Shown one piece after another: positions 18,218 through 28,198 of a stretch of DNA of 64,000 nucleotides. The notes beneath the pieces are model-generated. The model did no database searches. It had not been told where the DNA came from and saw only the letters and a list, made by a program, of their open reading frames with translations. The position numbers and the translations under genes are program-made. Position 1 is the first letter of the stretch, and the number at the start of each line of letters is the position of its first letter. Origin of the DNA: Bacilli bacterium (GTDB lineage: Bacteria; Bacillota_I; Bacilli_A; RFN20; CAG-826); NCBI GenBank assembly GCA_022482735.1, contig JAKVOO010000001.1, forward strand, positions 1,335,004-1,399,003, written 5' to 3'.

Positions 18218-19591
18218 ATGTTTTCAATTGTTAATTCGCTGTTAATTTTTGCGGAAGGCGGGACGACAACATTATCGATCACCGTTCTTCATTTAGCTTT
18301 AGCCTTAGGATTAGGACTCTTATCCACCCGTTTAATGAAGGTGGTTAAACTCCCCAATGTTACGGGATATCTCTTGGTGGGCGTTCTTTTGGGCCCGACA
18401 TTATTAGGAAATGTAAAATTTGGAAATTTTTCTTTTGGATTAAGCAGCGCTGATATCGCTAATCTATCGGTTTTTTCTGATATCGCTCTTGGCTTTATTG
18501 CCTTAACTATCGGAACCTCTTTTAAACTAGGTACTTTGAAGAAAACCGGCAAAAACATTATTATGATTACCGTCTTTGAAGGGGTAATCGCAATGTTGCT
18601 GGTTATGCTGGTTTTGATTCTTATTCACCTTGTTAATCACGAGATTGTTCCGCTTCCGGTGGCCTTTACTTTAGGAGCCATTGCTTCTGCCACCGCTCCA
18701 GCCGCCACCCTGATGGTTGTCCGTCAATACCGGGCTCGGGGACCAGTTGTCAGCACACTTTTACCGGTTGTTGCTCTCGATGATGCGGTAGCGCTTATTT
18801 CTTTTGCGGTTTTCTTTTCTATCTCGAAAGTTTTAGCCAATGGAGGAGCGATCGATATTATCAGTATTTTGGTTAAACCCATAACGGTTATTATCGCTTC
18901 TTTGGCGGTTGGTTTCTGCTTTGGATATATCGCTTCATTTGCCTGTCGCTTTTTCAAGAGTCGGGCCAATCGTTTGATGATATTAATTTTCTTTGTTTTC
19001 CTCGGGGTTGGTGTTTCAAGCATAACCTGGTGGGGAACCAACTTTAGTTCCTTACTTCTTTGCATGATGATCGGCGCTTCATTTGTCAATTTCCGGCAGA
19101 ATGATGGTGAACAATTATTGGAACAGGTCGATCGGTGGACCCCACCGCTGTTTATGTTCTTCTTTATTTTGAGTGGCGCAAGTTTAAGTTTCAATAAAGG
19201 TGGCAATGCTTATCTTTATATTATTTTAGCGGTTTATGTTCTTGCGCGGGTTAGTGGTAAATTCTTGGGAGCCTTCCTGGGAGCGACTATTACCAAAAGC
19301 GATCCTTCAATTAAGAAAAATCTCGGTTGGATGCTTATTCCTCAAGCCGGCGTGGCTATTGGTCTTGCAACGCAAGCGCAGCGGACTTTCCCCGAACTAA
19401 TTGGCGCCGGTTTCGGTGATATGACTTATGGGGATATGATTCTCTTTGTCATTTTAGCGGCGACAATTATCTATGAAGTTATCGGCCCAGTTGTAACGAA
19501 GATTGCTCTTAAAAGAGCGGGTGAAATTCCAGAGGCGGATAATATTACGCCCCGTGAAAAGGCCGATGCTGCGGCTAAAGTAGCTCAATAA
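18218..19591 (+). CDS. Monovalent cation:proton antiporter (CPA2 type)
   Basis: The 457-residue protein has about 12-13 hydrophobic segments. NVTGYLLVGVLLGPTLLG is the first-helix signature of Kef/NapA-type Na+/H+ or K+/H+ exchangers. The ALDDAVALISF block holds the paired Asp residues of the ion-binding site. No RCK/TrkA-N domain is attached; the small upstream protein may replace it. It acts in the membrane in pH and ion homeostasis. A bidirectional terminator follows. Confidence 0.88.
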   Translation: MFSIVNSLLIFAEGGTTTLSITVLHLALALGLGLLSTRLMKVVKLPNVTGYLLVGVLLGPTLLGNVKFGNFSFGLSSADIANLSVFSDIALGFIALTIGTSFKLGTLKKTGKNIIMITVFEGVIAMLLVMLVLILIHLVNHEIVPLPVAFTLGAIASATAPAATLMVVRQYRARGPVVSTLLPVVALDDAVALISFAVFFSISKVLANGGAIDIISILVKPITVIIASLAVGFCFGYIASFACRFFKSRANRLMILIFFVFLGVGVSSITWWGTNFSSLLLCMMIGASFVNFRQNDGEQLLEQVDRWTPPLFMFFFILSGASLSFNKGGNAYLYIILAVYVLARVSGKFLGAFLGATITKSDPSIKKNLGWMLIPQAGVAIGLATQAQRTFPELIGAGFGDMTYGDMILFVILAATIIYEVIGPVVTKIALKRAGEIPEADNITPREKADAAAKVAQ

Positions 19592-19608
19592 TTAGCTCAA
19601 TAAAAAAT

Positions 19609-19640
19609 AAAACTTGATGTGATGAGCATCAAGTTTTTTT
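19609..19640. terminator. Bidirectional terminator between convergent genes
   Basis: AAAACTTGATG pairs with CATCAAGTTTT (11 pairs, seven-base loop), followed by T residues on the plus strand and flanked by A residues that become T on the minus strand. It serves the antiporter and the convergent nuclease gene. Confidence 0.85.
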
Positions 19641-19641
19641 A

Positions 19642-21099
19642 TTACTTTTTTCTAAATTTAGAGTTTCTTTTCCGTTTGCGTTTACTCTTCTTCGAAAGAA
19701 GAGCAGAAGTAATTGACAATATAATAATGATAGAAGCCCCTAAAATTTCATAAAGAGTCGTATTATCAATTCCAGGAATGATTGATTTGGCTTGAACTTT
19801 AATTGAGTAGGCGGCCGTCTTTAAGATATCATTTTCGCTATATGAAATAGTTACAGTAAATTCTCCCGCCTCGTTTAGTAAGTAACCATCAGCGTAAGAT
19901 GAAGTATAACTATCCACTATATGACTCGAGCCATCGCCTAATTTGGCAGTGACAACTAAACCCTCGTTACTAAATGTTTCGCCAATATAATAATCGGTTT
20001 TGACTTGATTGGTGTTTAAAGAAATACTAGCTAAATCCTCGGGATTAACTTCTTGACTGGCGCAATTTCCAATCGTACAGGCACTTCCCGTCTCGATTGT
20101 GGCCCCTGGGCCATCGTAAGCCGTATCGTAGACAATGTTTACCCATTCCGGATGGTCGATATAGGGATTACGATTGTGTTGAAAGTTAATATCGATAAGA
20201 TTGTTGCGATGAATCTCATAGTCGCTTACTGGATCAAGCTCATTCCATTGAAGCAGGGTCTTAAGAAAAGCCATTTTCCCAGGGCTGGATGGGCTTGAAC
20301 TAACCGCAGTTGAGGTATAGGTTGGTTCATCGACAATGACAAGTTTAGGGTCCGCCAAACTCTTCCATTCAAAGTAGCGAGTGGCCATATAAAATAAAGC
20401 CCGCGCCACATCGCCCCGATCCTCTTCGGGGGGAGCGAAAACAACATAATTTGGCGAGTCAATGTTTGTTCCCCGAAGCGAGGTCGTAGGGTTTCCTCGT
20501 TCATCCACTAACGATTCAACATTTTCGGTCGGCATCCCATAATCATAATTACTATGGAAATTATTAATTCCTTGATCGGCAGCAATTAAATGGTGAAGGT
20601 CAGTTCCCGCGGGAGCATTCGTATCGAAATTGCCGTGGGACTTCGCCCAAATGTGCTCTTTATTCCAAACGGTGGTATGGTTATCGCTCCATTTGACCGC
20701 CGAAGTAGTCCCGTTGTAATTTCCGCCATATAAAAGTTTTAAATACGGATCACCAATGCCCGTATCAATAGAAGGATTCCAAGCAGCTAGTTGGGTGGAG
20801 TTTAGAGGTGAAAGCGTCCAATCACGATCGGTAATTTTCATGATATCGACATCTTCTGAATATGTGTAGGCGGTGTGATCTTTTATTATGCTGTATAAAT
20901 GCGCCTTTAACTCTTCACCCTTATAGCCACTTACTCCTTGATAATAGGCATTTACTTCGCTATCGTTTTTATCAGAGGTAGAAATGCTCATTGTTGATAG
21001 TCCTTCAACTTGTAAAGGCGCAACAGAATTTTCTAACTCAAAAGATATGGTTAAAGTTATAATTGATAAAACCAATAGACAATTAATTCTTTTTTTCAT
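19642..21099 (-). CDS. EndA-type (endonuclease I) exported nuclease, membrane-anchored
   Basis: The 485-residue protein has an N-terminal signal peptide and an endonuclease I (His-Me finger) domain at about residues 60-330. Key motifs are WNKEHIWAKSHG, GTDLHHL, NFHSNYDYG, RGDVARALFYMATRY and NRNPYIDHPEW. A CXXXXC pair and an Ig-like/Big_3-like domain (about 365-440) follow, then a transmembrane helix and a Lys/Arg-rich tail. It should degrade DNA or RNA outside the cell while held in the membrane, probably for nucleotide salvage. This is one of four related nucleases in the window and the only anchored one. It has a single-gene transcript. Confidence 0.87.
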   Translation of the reverse strand: MKKRINCLLVLSIITLTISFELENSVAPLQVEGLSTMSISTSDKNDSEVNAYYQGVSGYKGEELKAHLYSIIKDHTAYTYSEDVDIMKITDRDWTLSPLNSTQLAAWNPSIDTGIGDPYLKLLYGGNYNGTTSAVKWSDNHTTVWNKEHIWAKSHGNFDTNAPAGTDLHHLIAADQGINNFHSNYDYGMPTENVESLVDERGNPTTSLRGTNIDSPNYVVFAPPEEDRGDVARALFYMATRYFEWKSLADPKLVIVDEPTYTSTAVSSSPSSPGKMAFLKTLLQWNELDPVSDYEIHRNNLIDINFQHNRNPYIDHPEWVNIVYDTAYDGPGATIETGSACTIGNCASQEVNPEDLASISLNTNQVKTDYYIGETFSNEGLVVTAKLGDGSSHIVDSYTSSYADGYLLNEAGEFTVTISYSENDILKTAAYSIKVQAKSIIPGIDNTTLYEILGASIIIILSITSALLSKKSKRKRKRNSKFRKK

Positions 21100-21228
21100 T
21101 GTTTAACCTCGTATTTTTTAATTATAACAAACAAAGAATGAAACATTGATTAATAAGTCTAACTTATTGTTAAAAAGTTTATTTCTAGTAAAATGATATG
21201 TGACTTTATCGATGAGGAGCATTTTTTT

Positions 21229-21792
21229 ATGAACGCCATTATTGCTTTTTTTACCGCTGTTCCGTGGTGGATGTTGTTATTTATATTTTTTGCCAAATTG
21301 CTGGAGGTTTCAATCTCGACAGTGCGGGTAATTTTAGTGCAAAGAGGGTTTAAGATTCTCGGAGCTATTCTGTCATTTTTTGAGGTATTAATTTGGGTTT
21401 TTGTCGCCGCAAATGTTATTGATGATGTATCCACTTTTCCATTAAAAGGAATTACCTATGCTCTCGGTTTTGCTTCGGGGGTTGTTTTGGGCTCGACCAT
21501 TGAGAAAAAATTGGCTTTTGGAAAGGTTTTATTACAAGTGATAGCCATTCCCGAAAAAGCGACAGAAATTGTTCATCTTGTCCACGAACGAAAGATTGGC
21601 GTCACTTCAATTAAAGGTAAAGGTTTTAACACTGAACGGACGATTTTGATGATATTTGTTGAACGTCGTCATGCTCCGGAATTAATTAGTAATATTAAGG
21701 AAATAGATAATCAGGCGATGGTAGGAGTAAGCGATATTAATAACGTTTACGGAGGATTTTTACCTCGTCGATATTCTTTATTGCGTAAGTAG
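21229..21792 (+). CDS. UPF0316 membrane protein (DUF2179/DUF5698)
   Basis: The 187-residue protein has three or four transmembrane helices, with the signature TVRVILVQRGFK then GFASGVVLGSTIEKKLAFG, and a soluble C-terminal DUF2179-like domain ending NNVYGGF. This matches the UPF0316/YebE family of unknown function. GAGGAG at about 21214 makes ATG 21229 the better start than an ATG at 21193. The next gene begins 1 bp after its stop, so the two are coupled. Confidence 0.8.
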   Translation: MNAIIAFFTAVPWWMLLFIFFAKLLEVSISTVRVILVQRGFKILGAILSFFEVLIWVFVAANVIDDVSTFPLKGITYALGFASGVVLGSTIEKKLAFGKVLLQVIAIPEKATEIVHLVHERKIGVTSIKGKGFNTERTILMIFVERRHAPELISNIKEIDNQAMVGVSDINNVYGGFLPRRYSLLRK

Positions 21793-21793
21793 T

Positions 21794-22600
21794 ATGATGA
21801 AAAGACACAAAAAAATCATTTATTACTCTGATTTATTAAATGATGATTTTTCGGGTAGTCGGGTTCCGCAAAAAAAGATTAACAGCAAAAATTTTAAATA
21901 TATTCACAAAGGAAAAATATATCGCTTTTGGAGTTGGTTTTTGTATTACTTTTTTGCGAGTCCCATTGTGGCCATCGTTACATTCTTTGGCTTTAATATT
22001 ATTGTCAAAGGGCGGAAGAATGTCCGGTCACTAAAGAAAAAAGGCTATTTTATCTATGGGAATCATACGCGCTGGATTGATATGGCTATCCCCTATGTCA
22101 ATGTTGGACAGGGTCGAAGAGTAGCCCTTGTGGCTAATCCTGCCGCCGTGGGAATTAAGGGACTAGGAGCATTTGTCAATATGCTTGGCATACTCCCGCT
22201 TCCCCAAACCTTTGGTGGGGCAAAAAACTTTTTGAAAGCAATGGAATATCGCCTTGATCATCACAATATTATCGCCATTTATCCGGAGGCGCACATTTGG
22301 CCATTCTATACAAAAATAAGACCCTTTAGCGATGCGTCATTTGGCTATCCAGTTTCGTTTAATGCTCCAGTAGTAGCAATGTGTACGGTATACAAAAAGG
22401 CCTTCTTTTTCCCCAAAATCAGAAAGCCGAGAATGGTTATATATCTCAGTAAACCTTTTTATCCCGACTTAAGCCTTTCTAAAGTGGAGGCAAGTAAAAA
22501 ACTTCATGATCAATGCTACGATTTTATGTTTCAAATCGCGAGTACAAAAAACGAAGTTGAATATTACGATTACGTGTTTAAAGAAAAGAAAGATCAATAG
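21794..22600 (+). CDS. 1-acyl-glycerol-3-phosphate acyltransferase (PlsC family)
   Basis: The 268-residue protein has a membrane segment near residues 45-68 and the acyltransferase blocks NHTRWID (catalytic NHX4D) and YPEAHIWPF. It should transfer an acyl group to lysophosphatidate at the inner membrane face in phospholipid synthesis. It is coupled to the UPF0316 gene and its end overlaps the convergent GH2 gene by 7 bp. Confidence 0.85.
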   Translation: MMKRHKKIIYYSDLLNDDFSGSRVPQKKINSKNFKYIHKGKIYRFWSWFLYYFFASPIVAIVTFFGFNIIVKGRKNVRSLKKKGYFIYGNHTRWIDMAIPYVNVGQGRRVALVANPAAVGIKGLGAFVNMLGILPLPQTFGGAKNFLKAMEYRLDHHNIIAIYPEAHIWPFYTKIRPFSDASFGYPVSFNAPVVAMCTVYKKAFFFPKIRKPRMVIYLSKPFYPDLSLSKVEASKKLHDQCYDFMFQIASTKNEVEYYDYVFKEKKDQ

Positions 22601-24322
22601 TGAATCTTGCTTAATATGGAATAAATTTTATCGGCGTGCATTTTTTCGATTTTGCGGTCATAAGTTATTAAACCATTAGTCTCTTCTTCCACATCGCATA
22701 ATTGCGTGTAAATGACCCCGGCTAATCCAGAAAGAAATAAGGGCATAACTTCTTCGCGATACAGTTGGATAAAAGGCATTTTCCAATTCAATGGTGGTTT
22801 TAAACTTCCGATAACCATATTCTTTTTCCTCGTTAAAACGATGGAAATCGAGAGCTAATGAATAGCCGCCAAATTCAGAGATAAAATAAGCTCGGCTATC
22901 TTTTTTATTTGCGGTTTTAAGTTTCCTAAAATAACGATGAACACTGTTAAAGTCGCCCGCTTTTTGATCAAACCAACCGGAGGCACTGTCAATTAGGCGC
23001 GTTGGATCAAGACTTTTAACAAAGTTGGTTAATTTTACGCTATCAAATTGGCCCCAACCTTCGTTAAAAATAGTCCAAATAACAATCGAGGGATGCTTTT
23101 GTAGCCGCCCAACATTGGTTCTCACCATATCGATGAATTCTTCACGGTTACTGGCGTCTTTACGACCAAAAGCCCGGTATTTGGTGTCTTTGCGATGAGT
23201 GAAGCCTAAAGAGGGGGCAATCGTCATCATCGAGAAATGGTAATCACCACCGCTAGGCATATCTTGAATCACTAAGATACCCAAAAGGTCACAATAGTAA
23301 TAAAAGTAATTGTCTTCAATTTTGATGTGTTTACGAATGGCATTAAAGCCAAATTTTTTAGCGAGCAAGATATCTTGTTTTAATGCCATTTGGGAAGGAG
23401 GGGTCAAGCCTGATTCGGGCCAGTAACCTTGGTCAAGCAGACCATTGATAAAATATGGCTGTCCGTTGAGATGCATAACCGGTTTTCCCCGATGTCCAGG
23501 GCCAACGCCGATATCGCGAAACCCAAAATAACCGGTGATGTCATCACTGTCATTGTAAAGACGGAAAGTATAGATAAAAGGATCTTCTGGTGACCACGGA
23601 TGGCCATCCGCAAGATTGATTTCAGTAAGAGGTTCATCAATTTCTTTTACGATAATGGGAGTATTGTTTTCGTAGACAGTAAGGGTATAGTGAAATTTTT
23701 CCACGCTATTAACGAGGTGGAAGAATACTTTTTGCTCATGAACATTAGCGGTGACATTATAATCGATAACGTAATTAGGGTTGAGAGCCTCAAGCCAAAC
23801 CGAGCCATAAATTCCCGAGGTGGGATTGTACCACATGCCATGGGATTTTAATGTTTGCTTGCCTCTTTCTTGCCGTCCATTATCGGTTGGATCGGTAACG
23901 ATAACTTCCAATGTATTTGTTGCTTTTAAATAAGAAGCGATATCAATCTCAAAAGGAGTATATCCTCCCCGATGAACAAAAATATCTTCGCCATTAAGTT
24001 TTACTTTGGTTTCATAATCTACGGCTTCAAAATGCAAAATTACTTTTGCTTTGCTAAAACTTTTTGAAAGAGAAAATTCTTTGGTGTAAATGGCGGTTTC
24101 CTTTGGAAGAAGTTGATCTTTAAATCCCCCCAAAGCACTTTCAATACTAAAGGGAACAAGAATCGTTCCCTCCCGACGAATTTTGTGAGCTTGATCGAGA
24201 ATTTTTATATTCCATTTTCCATTTAGAGAAAAGAAAGAGTTTCGAACAAGGGCTGGGCGTGGGTAGCGATTGATATCACTGCTGGAGACCATTATCCCGG
24301 TTTTGGTATACATTTCATTCAT
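22594..24322 (-). pseudogene. GH2 glycoside hydrolase, frameshifted near the C-terminus
   Basis: The gene encodes a cytoplasmic GH2 enzyme of about 576 residues: sugar-binding jelly roll (about 30-180), Ig-like middle domain and TIM barrel. The acid/base lies in FNEGWG (Glu421) and the nucleophile in ISEFGGYS (Glu483). Around residue 516 the frame breaks. Removing one base from the A4 run at 22771-22774 restores IQLYREEVMP and the family-typical DVEEETNGLITYDRK ending. GGAGG precedes ATG 24322. It is a beta-galactosidase/beta-glucuronidase relative; exact sugar is unknown. The intact flanks suggest a recent or artefactual indel. Confidence 0.82.
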
Positions 24323-24386
24323 TTCGCAAACCTCCGCATGAGTATTGTATAATTATTATATAATATACGTTAGAAAGAAGTAAGTT

Positions 24387-24842
24387 ATGAATAAAAAACA
24401 GCATTACCAACTTATCAAAGAAAGCCTTGATGCTTTACTGATCGATTCACCAACCATCATTGCCAGTTTGGCTAATACCACCGCTTTACTAAAAGAAGAA
24501 TTTTCTTCCTTTTCATGGGTTGGTTTCTACCTTTTAAATAATGGAAAATTACAATTAGGTCCCTTTCAGGGCAAAGTGGCCTGTACGACAATTGAAATAG
24601 GAAGAGGCGTCTGTGGAACGGCCGCTGCCACGCAAAAGACAATCGTGGTTGATGACGTTCACCAGTTTCCCGGACACATTGCTTGCGATGAAGGCAGTCA
24701 AAGTGAAATCGTTTTACCAATAGTTTTGCCCAACCAATTTTTTGGAGTATTGGATATTGATTCGTATCAGTTAGCAAATTTTGATCAGGAAGATAAGCAA
24801 GGACTTGAGGAAATAATCAAAACGTTAGTTGAGCATCTTTAG
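24387..24842 (+). CDS. msrC: Free methionine-(R)-sulfoxide reductase (GAF domain)
   Basis: The 151-residue single GAF-domain protein matches fRMsr (YebR/MsrC): GPFQGKVAC, GRGVCG and FPGHIACD contain the three Cys residues that do the redox chemistry, followed by SEIVLPI. It reduces free Met-R-sulfoxide in the cytoplasm. A (frameshifted) glutathione peroxidase follows 46 bp downstream, making an oxidative-stress pair. A GAAAGAAG ribosome site precedes ATG. Confidence 0.88.
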   Translation: MNKKQHYQLIKESLDALLIDSPTIIASLANTTALLKEEFSSFSWVGFYLLNNGKLQLGPFQGKVACTTIEIGRGVCGTAAATQKTIVVDDVHQFPGHIACDEGSQSEIVLPIVLPNQFFGVLDIDSYQLANFDQEDKQGLEEIIKTLVEHL

Positions 24843-24888
24843 TGCAGTTAGAAAAAGATACTGCTACGATATTCGTGAGGTGATAAAA

Positions 24889-25358
24889 ATGAATGTTTAT
24901 GATTTTACCGTTAAAAATAATAAGTTAGAGGACGTAAGTTTAGCTGATTATAAGGGCAAAGTGCTCTTAATTATTAACTCGGCCACACATTGCGGGTATA
25001 CCAAGCAGTATCCAGCCCTAGAGGAACTTTATAAGAAATATCAGGATCGAGATTTTGTCATTCTTGATTTCCCTTGCAATCAGTTCGGCGGCCAAGCACC
25101 GGAAGATATTGATGAGTATGTCGGAATATGCACGCTAAAACATGGTGTGACATTCCAATCTTCAATAAGATTAAAGTAAATGGACCATCGGCTGACCCAC
25201 TATATAAGTTTTTAAAAGCGACGGCAGTTGGTGGCGGAAAACGTATACGGTGGAACTTTACCAAGTTTTTAGTCGATCGTAATGGTGAGGTGGTAGGAAG
25301 ATTTGACTCCGCCGTTAAACCCGAAGAACTCGACCCCGAAGTTGCTAAATTACTATAA
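24889..25358 (+). pseudogene. Glutathione peroxidase (Cys type), frameshifted
   Basis: ATG 24889 follows GTGAGGTG. The N-terminal part has SATHCGYTKQY (peroxidatic Cys) and LDFPCNQFGGQAP. After HGVTF the frame shifts; restoring one missing base at about 25152 continues PIFNKIKVNGP, then RWNFTKFLVDRNG with the conserved Trp-Asn-Phe, giving about 156 residues, the normal length. It reduces hydroperoxides, probably using thioredoxin. The next-frame part is fully conserved, so error or recent mutation is likely. Confidence 0.85.
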
Positions 25359-25363
25359 ATAAG

Positions 25364-25387
25364 AACGCGCTATGCGCGTTTTTTTTA
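25364..25387 (+). terminator. Terminator after glutathione peroxidase
   Basis: AACGCGC and GCGCGTT make a GC-rich stem around TAT, followed by a run of T residues. Confidence 0.85.
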
Positions 25388-25466
25388 TAAAACATATTTA
25401 TCATAAAAAAAATATGATAAAATCTTTCTATAAACCTAAGAGTTAAAAAGGTAAAGGAGTTTTCTC

Positions 25467-25931
25467 ATGAAAACCTTGATTGTACTCACTGCCGTTCCCG
25501 GAGCAGGAAAAAGCACTTGGGCCGATAACTATCAAAAAAGTCATCCTCACACCTACATTGTTTCCGCCGATTCAATCCGAGAAGAATTTTTTGGGAGTCG
25601 AAAGAACTTTTCTAACGAATCATTTGTTTGGGCGACATTTCGAAAACGGATTCATGATTACGCCCATATTAATGATGATGTGACCGTTATTCTTGATGCA
25701 ATAAATGCGAAAAACGAATACCGGCAAGAATTTGTCGAAAAGACACCAGAATTTGATATTCACCATTTAGTTTACTTGAAGAAATCTTTAGCGGTGGCTC
25801 TTGCTCAAAACGCGTTACGATCTAAGGAAATGATTGTGCCGCCAGAAATCATCGCCAATTATTTTGCTCATATTGAAGAACCCAATCCACTGATTCACGA
25901 TTTATATACTAAAGTAGAAATTATCAATTAG
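25467..25931 (+). CDS. P-loop ATPase/kinase (AAA_33-like)
   Basis: The 154-residue protein has Walker A VPGAGKST (residues about 9-16), the kinase-like SADSIREEFFG and a probable Walker B VTVILDA. It belongs to the small polynucleotide-kinase/zeta-toxin-like P-loop group that phosphorylates nucleic acids, nucleosides or small molecules. No antitoxin accompanies it. Substrate unknown. GTAAAGGAG precedes ATG, and the CotH lipoprotein gene follows 9 bp later. Confidence 0.7.
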   Translation: MKTLIVLTAVPGAGKSTWADNYQKSHPHTYIVSADSIREEFFGSRKNFSNESFVWATFRKRIHDYAHINDDVTVILDAINAKNEYRQEFVEKTPEFDIHHLVYLKKSLAVALAQNALRSKEMIVPPEIIANYFAHIEEPNPLIHDLYTKVEIIN

Positions 25932-25940
25932 GAGTTACAA

Positions 25941-27572
25941 ATGAAAAGAAAACTTTTATTAGTGGTTTTTCCCTTCTTACTAACAGGGTGTACTTTTGGT
26001 GCCCCCTCGTCTTCGTTAAAGGAATCGAGTGACACCGATACAAGTTCGTCGCTTTCTTCGGAGGATAATTCTACAAGTTTGACGTCAAGCGGAAGCATTG
26101 ACTCGTCCAGTATTACGGAAATACCAGATGAATTTATCGATATACCTCAGCCAAGCGATGCGTATATCGTTAATAGCGAAGAATATCTTTCTTTTTGGAA
26201 TCCAAATACTAAACTCAGCTTTAGTTTTTCAATGACAAAGCAAAACATTCAAAAAATGTCTGATTTTGGCGCTCAAAAAGATAATCCCTTAAATGAACTT
26301 TATCTTCCGGCAAATCTTAGTTTAACGATGAATAACCAAGTGTACACGTTTGAGGAAGTAGGGCTACGGGTCAAAGGGAATACTTCACGTCATGATTTTG
26401 CTAGCGAGGGAACTATTTCTTCACCCATTAGTTTTAAGATTTCCTTTAATGAGACATGGCAAGAAGAGTTTTATGAACCACAAGGTCTTAAAAAGATATG
26501 GACCGATGAAAACGCCCTTATAGAACGCGATGATCGGACGCTTTTTGGAATGAAAAAAATTGACATTAAGTGGAATAACACCAATGATCAAAGTTTAATC
26601 AATCAGCCATATGTTTATCGTTTATTCCGCAAGTACAACGAGTTTTCTCCCCATTCTACTTTAGGAACATTTGCTTTCGATAATGGCAGCAGCCTAGTCA
26701 ATATGGGAATCATGACAATAAATGAACCAATTGATAAAACTTTTATGCGGCGATACCTCAGTAAGAAAAGTGCCGCGGGCGATTTATATAAATCACTATA
26801 TAATACGCAGGGAATGGCAGATTTAACCCCCAACAATGCTTTTTATGAGAGCAATGGTGAATACTTCATCAATACCAACGGTGTTGGCGTGGAGGACACA
26901 TTCAATTACTATCATCCAAAATATGATTTAAAAACAAATGAAGACGAATCAACTCATTCCGCTTTACTTAATCTTCTTGTCACGCTTAACACCAACCAAT
27001 ATGCTTCCACGGATGTGATGAAGGATAAGTTAGAATCTGTGGTAGATATCGATGCTTTTTTGCGCTACGCGGCGCTTAGTTATTTGACCGGAAACGAAGA
27101 TGATTTAAGAAATAATGGCAACAACTATTATCTATATTTTTCACCGACCAACGGGCAAGCTTACTTCATTCCATATGACTATGACTGGTCGCTTGGTGTC
27201 GGATATGATGGTAATGGTGGCCAAGTAATGGCGACAATATCGCCCTATCATTCAAAAATGCAGGGGTCTAACCGTGACTGGCAACATAACCCTTTATACT
27301 GGTATACAATCATTGATAACCAAGAAAACGATAATTCCAGTAAATATCCTCTTATTGGCGAGTATCAGAGTCAATATGCTGCTTATGTAAAGTCCTTTGC
27401 TAATAGTGAATATTTCTCTTTGGATGCCTTTAATAAATTGTATCAAGCTTATTATAAAAACTATTCATCTTTTTCAAGCGATGTTGAATCCCATTCCATA
27501 TTTAATGGCGTAGCCACATTTACTAATTACCACAATTCAATGATGACTACAATTGACAACTATATTGATTAA
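25941..27572 (+). CDS. CotH kinase-family lipoprotein
   Basis: The 543-residue lipoprotein (lipobox LTGC) has a Ser/Thr-rich linker and a CotH domain: GLRVKGNTSRH, MTINEPIDKTFMRR, DIDAFLRYAALSYLTGNEDD, NNYYLYF and the metal/ATP block FIPYDYDWSLG. CotH proteins are atypical protein kinases, best known on spore coats, but many occur as exported proteins in non-sporulating bacteria. Here it would phosphorylate surface or extracellular proteins. It shares an operon with the small P-loop kinase. Confidence 0.8.
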   Translation: MKRKLLLVVFPFLLTGCTFGAPSSSLKESSDTDTSSSLSSEDNSTSLTSSGSIDSSSITEIPDEFIDIPQPSDAYIVNSEEYLSFWNPNTKLSFSFSMTKQNIQKMSDFGAQKDNPLNELYLPANLSLTMNNQVYTFEEVGLRVKGNTSRHDFASEGTISSPISFKISFNETWQEEFYEPQGLKKIWTDENALIERDDRTLFGMKKIDIKWNNTNDQSLINQPYVYRLFRKYNEFSPHSTLGTFAFDNGSSLVNMGIMTINEPIDKTFMRRYLSKKSAAGDLYKSLYNTQGMADLTPNNAFYESNGEYFINTNGVGVEDTFNYYHPKYDLKTNEDESTHSALLNLLVTLNTNQYASTDVMKDKLESVVDIDAFLRYAALSYLTGNEDDLRNNGNNYYLYFSPTNGQAYFIPYDYDWSLGVGYDGNGGQVMATISPYHSKMQGSNRDWQHNPLYWYTIIDNQENDNSSKYPLIGEYQSQYAAYVKSFANSEYFSLDAFNKLYQAYYKNYSSFSSDVESHSIFNGVATFTNYHNSMMTTIDNYID

Positions 27573-27624
27573 AGGGTAATTATTTGTTTCTTTTGGCGGC
27601 GCTTCGTAGTATATTAATTTTGCT

Positions 27625-27709
27625 GCAGCTGTGGCGAAATTGGTAGACGCGCTAGATTCAGGTTCTAGTGCCGAAAGGCATGCAGGTTCGAGTCCCGTCA
27701 GCTGCACCA
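27625..27709 (+). tRNA. tRNA-Leu (anticodon CAG)
   Basis: GCAGCTG and CAGCTGC form the acceptor stem, followed by discriminator A and encoded CCA. The D-stem GCG/CGC, the anticodon stem CTAGA/TCTAG with loop TTCAGGT (anticodon CAG at 27659-27661), the long variable arm TGCC-GAAA-GGCA and the T-loop TTCGAGT are all present. The long variable arm and anticodon identify leucine. It lies at the left edge of an accessory region, a usual integration position. Confidence 0.95.
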
Positions 27710-27751
27710 AACTTTAAATTTTGTTACTACGTTTTTGTGTTCAATTGTCCT

Positions 27752-27797
27752 CAATTTGACACGAAAAGGTATCAATTGACAGACGTTCACAAAGATT
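27752..27797 (+). repeat. Imperfect direct repeat, left copy
   Basis: This 46-bp stretch aligns without gaps to 29986-30031 at about 32 of 46 positions, sharing the cores CACGAAAAG and AATTGACA. It begins 43 bp after the tRNA-Leu gene. The pair brackets the 499-residue accessory gene. It may be recombinase arm sites or scars of integration. Confidence 0.45.
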
Positions 27798-27919
27798 ATT
27801 GTCACTTGCTGTTAGTGGGCGTTCACGAATGTTATTCGACTCAAACACAGACATTAGATCTGGCCGGAGTTGAACTAATTGTTTCTATTAAATCTACATA
27901 CAAGTGACGTATTGTTAGC

Positions 27920-27952
27920 AAACCGCCAATTTCATTAGTTGGTGGTTTTTTT
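27920..27952 (+). terminator. Terminator downstream of tRNA-Leu
   Basis: AAACCGCCAA pairs with TTGGTGGTTT (one G-T pair) around a nine-base loop, followed by more T residues. It probably ends tRNA transcription. Confidence 0.75.
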
Positions 27953-28198
27953 GCATTGAGATGTAATTGTAGAAGCAAAATAATAAATAAAACGCATTTG
28001 GCAAAAAAGTGATATAATTTAGTATAAGGAAATGTGACTTGAAGGTGGAAAAAGATTTTGATTTTAAAGATATAAATCATGTTGTTTCGCTGATGACGTT
28101 ATTGAAGTGATTATTTACAGATATCGTTTCCATTGAAGGATTATGGGAACCTATGATATAAAAAGCACGAGATTGAACGAATAAACTATAAACAGGAT

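Noticed and set aside
27668..27907. 79-residue reading frame starting inside tRNA-Leu
   Set aside because: It overlaps the tRNA, has no ribosome site and its sequence is not protein-like; it is a chance frame.
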